Assembly: GCA_003667245.1 (NCBI GenBank)
Contig: RCNN01000313.1
Span: forward strand, 1-23,753
Reading direction: 5' to 3'
Length of the DNA stretch: 23,753 nucleotides
Source: Heterostelium multicystogenum
Lineage: Eukaryota; Evosea; Eumycetozoa; Acytosteliales; Acytosteliaceae
Below are positions 21,324-23,753 of the stretch, in pieces. The notes under the pieces were generated by a model, which was given only the letters and a program-made list of their open reading frames with translations, was not told the origin of the DNA and searched no databases. Each line of letters starts with the position of its first letter. The first letter of the stretch is position 1. Made by a program: the position numbers and the translations under genes.

Positions 21324-21355
<32 letters not shown>

Positions 21356-22226
21356 TGAATTATAATAATAATAAGGTTATAGTATACTATTATATAATAT
21401 ATCGGTGAATTGAAATATGAAACGGTATGGATGAATTTATATTAAAATAGGTATTTATTAATTGGATGCCAATGAAATGATCGTCTAACATCACCAACCA
21501 ACATTTCAAAAATATTATTAATTTCATCTAAAAAAAATATTCAATAAATCATCATAATATTATAATTATTTGAAGTTGTTAATAAACAAAAAACATTACA
21601 CAACATCACACAATAAAAAAAAAATTAAAAAAAAACACTACTAACAAAAAAAGAGAGAACTGCTGTTTTTGTTTTGTATTTTTTTGTTTTTAGTAAGAAT
21701 CGCAAAATCAAACATTCATCTTTTTATTTTTTATTTTATTTTTGCAAATATTATTATTATTATTATTATTTATTTTTAAAATCACTAAAATATATATTTA
21801 TATTTAGATATAGATATCTATAGTAATAATAATAATAATAATAATAATATTTATATTAATCAGTCCAATTAAGACATTATAAATAAAAATATAGATAGAT
21901 CATCATCAAATAGTTAGTATCAGTTATTTACATTTTGATCAATTGAATTGTTAGTTTTCATGAAAACAATATAAATATCCATCTATCGATCTATTTATAT
22001 GTAATAGTACAATAGTCATTTAGTAATATTAAATATCTAATAATAATAAGATTACAACACGCAACATTAGCAGTAACTACAACATCAGCAACTACAACAA
22101 AAACATAATCAAAAACAAAAAACTTGGGCAATTTTGTAAATTTAATAGGATCAAGTTGATTCTTCTTAATACGATATATAGATAGTAGCAGTAGCAGTAG
22201 CAGTAGTATAGTAGCAGCACTGAGAG
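21324..22226. promoter_or_regulatory. Divergent AT-rich promoter region between HIRA and the Kelch gene
   Basis: About 900 bp with no gene. An (ATT)n run at 21322-21352 abuts the HIRA start codon, placing it in the HIRA 5' UTR or promoter. Further repeats: A-tracts and T-tracts at about 21600-21740, (ATT)n at 21750-21771, (TAA)n at 21822-21850, and (GTAGCA)n at 22184-22208, just before the Kelch ATG. The shared-promoter role is inferred from gene orientation only. Confidence 0.55.
22184..22208. repeat. (GTAGCA)n hexamer repeat before the Kelch start
   Basis: About four GTAGCA units end roughly 20 bp before the ATG at 22227, so they probably lie in the 5' UTR. The frames read as stop-rich or Ser/Ala-rich and offer no better start. 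Confidence 0.65.
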
Positions 22227-23753
22227 ATGAGATTAGAGTGGAAACGGCTCGGTGTGGGCGGATCACCCGAAGCTAGATGGGGACATGTTACTGTCAGTCT
22301 GAGTAATGGCTCCTTCTTGGTGTTCGGTGGAAATGGAAATAAGACATTCAACGACTTGACACTCTATAACAGTGGTACAAACAGCTGGTCAAAGATTGAA
22401 CCGCAGGGTCCTCCTGCTCCACGATACGGTCATAGTGCCACACTGTTTGGATCACAGATTTTGATATATGGTGGACGTGCTAACAGCAAGCCATTCTCTG
22501 ATGTCACCGTGCTTTCAGCATCAAGGAGGCGAACACTTCAAGTGGCTAAAGTCACAGCACCAACATAAGTCACCAGAGGGACGAGCTGGACATACTGCAA
22601 TCGCATACAACAACCATCTCATTGTGTTTTGGTGGACACAACTCCTCTCGTAACAAATATTATAATAGTGTATTAACAATTCAATATAGGTAGGTAGACA
22701 ACTGTAGTACGTCAAGTAGTACATCCAAACTAAAAATTATGATATATATCTTTAGATACAGGAAATTGGGATCAACCAACATGCGATGGAATGGTGCCTC
22801 CTGCACGTGGAATCACATTCTACATTCTTGGTAGGAAATCACATGTATGTCTTTGGTGGATTCGATGGTAAAAAATACTATAACGATCTGCATTGTTTGG
22901 ATTTAGGTATGATTGTTTCATTGTCGATTCGCAGCACTATTGCTTATGTTTGCTAATTTGATATGATCGATTGATTGATTGGTGTGTTTACCTCATTTAG
23001 ATAAAATGATTTTGGAAAAAAATAGAGTGTAAAGGCAATTCACCAAAAACCACGTTCAGGTCATAGTAGTACCTTGATGGGTGATCGACTAGTAATATTC
23101 GGTGGTTTGTGGATCGGATTCTAATTTTTTTGAACGATGTGCATTTGTTGTCGCTCGATGATATGCGTTGGGAGCAGCCAGTCATGGCTGGTATGGAGAA
23201 TCCCTCATCCACGTTTCAGACACACCCCGCAAACTCAATGGGACAGAATAAAGTATTCATTTACGCCGTACTGGTTCTGGTATACTGCTAAGTTGATGCT
23301 CTGGTTATAAGAGGCATCGGAGGACCAGCTCTTGACGATGCCCTCAACAACGGTGGCTTCCAATGCAGCCTCTTCTGCTTCATCGTCCAACGCGACGGCT
23401 ACAACTAATAGTCCAAACAACAACCAACAGATAAACACTGCTACAACATCACCAGGCAGTCCCCAATTGCAGACAGGTGGAGTGGGAAATCCAAGTGGGA
23501 ATACGCCGCCAAAATGGAGGCACTAATAATGACGACTACAACTTCCACGACAACAACCCACTACCACTACAACATTTCTTCATCCTCACCTCTCCACTTT
23601 CATCTTCGCCAACAAATACCAGTTTAAACACTACACAGCAATCACCTATACAAATTACATCGGATAGTTTTTCAATCTGGATTCATTGTACAACCCAGCA
23701 GCAACATCCAACTCAAACACACCACTCTCCACATTCACATTCTTCACATCCAC
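22227..23753 (+). CDS. Kelch-repeat beta-propeller protein (3' truncated, frame-broken)
   Basis: The start ATG at 22227 leads straight into six Kelch-type repeats: [92 protein letters not shown] with [16 protein letters not shown]; and a last repeat with [11 protein letters not shown] propeller for protein binding is expected. After about 23330 the chain turns into Ser/Thr/Asn/Pro low complexity ([20 protein letters not shown]) and is still open at the window end, so a further domain may lie beyond. Likely introns are about 22690-22754 (or -22761) and 22907-23000. At least seven one-base indels are needed, for example near 22526, 22627, 22810, 23012, 23045, 23105-23140 and 23512. Some dictyostelid Kelch proteins carry RasGEF or other C-terminal domains; which applies here cannot be told. 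Confidence 0.82.

Noticed and set aside
21991..22351. Minus-strand frames across the Kelch 5' region
   Set aside because: They are built on the GTAGCA repeat and the antisense of the first Kelch codons, and read as Leu/Ser low complexity.

Overview
The window looks like nuclear DNA of a dictyostelid social amoeba. Intergenic DNA is very AT-rich, with A/T homopolymers and trinucleotide repeats. Nearly all introns are short (about 54-112 bp, GTAAGT/GTATGT...AG). There is an Asn-rich coiled-coil protein and a surface protein of the comC type. Coding GC is higher than I would expect for D. discoideum, so a different dictyostelid is more likely; I cannot name the species.

Layout: (1) 42-874 +, 3' part of 4-hydroxyphenylpyruvate dioxygenase, 5' end outside the window; (2) 1461-3882 +, four-RRM polypyrimidine-tract-binding protein with one exceptionally long intron; (3) 4366-6748 +, tandem ubiquitin-like domains, VWA domain, divergent GTPase-like domain and C-terminal CaaX box; (4) 6864-10265 -, secreted/type I membrane protein with FN3-like repeats, EGF and a comC-like C-terminal region; (5) 11313-12657 +, PH-domain protein with two transmembrane helices; (6) 12841-14333 -, flavin monoamine oxidase; (7) 14896-15993 +, Asn-rich coiled-coil protein; (8) 16023-17523 -, membrane-anchored ENPP phosphodiesterase; (9) 17880-21323 -, histone chaperone HIRA; (10) 22227-end +, Kelch-repeat protein, 3' truncated. 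The genes are independent eukaryotic units with no operon logic. Several pairs are convergent with very small gaps (29 bp between genes 7 and 8), and HIRA and the Kelch gene diverge from a shared 0.9-kb AT-rich region.

Every recognisable protein except gene 7 is broken by single-base insertions or deletions, about 30 or more in total, mostly in short homopolymers. Allowing for them restores family-like proteins with intact splice phases: PTB about 506 aa, the VWA protein about 773, the surface protein about 1072, the PH protein about 367, the oxidase about 456, ENPP about 440, HIRA about 1063. I read this as sequencing or assembly error rather than a cluster of pseudogenes. No tRNA, rRNA, transposon or CRISPR array was recognised.

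The most novel item is gene 3 (UBL-UBL-VWA-GTPase-like-CaaX), whose domain combination I do not recognise. Next are the PH/two-TM protein, a CU-rich tract inside the PTB gene's own long intron, and an unexplained coding-like stretch at 10368-10743.
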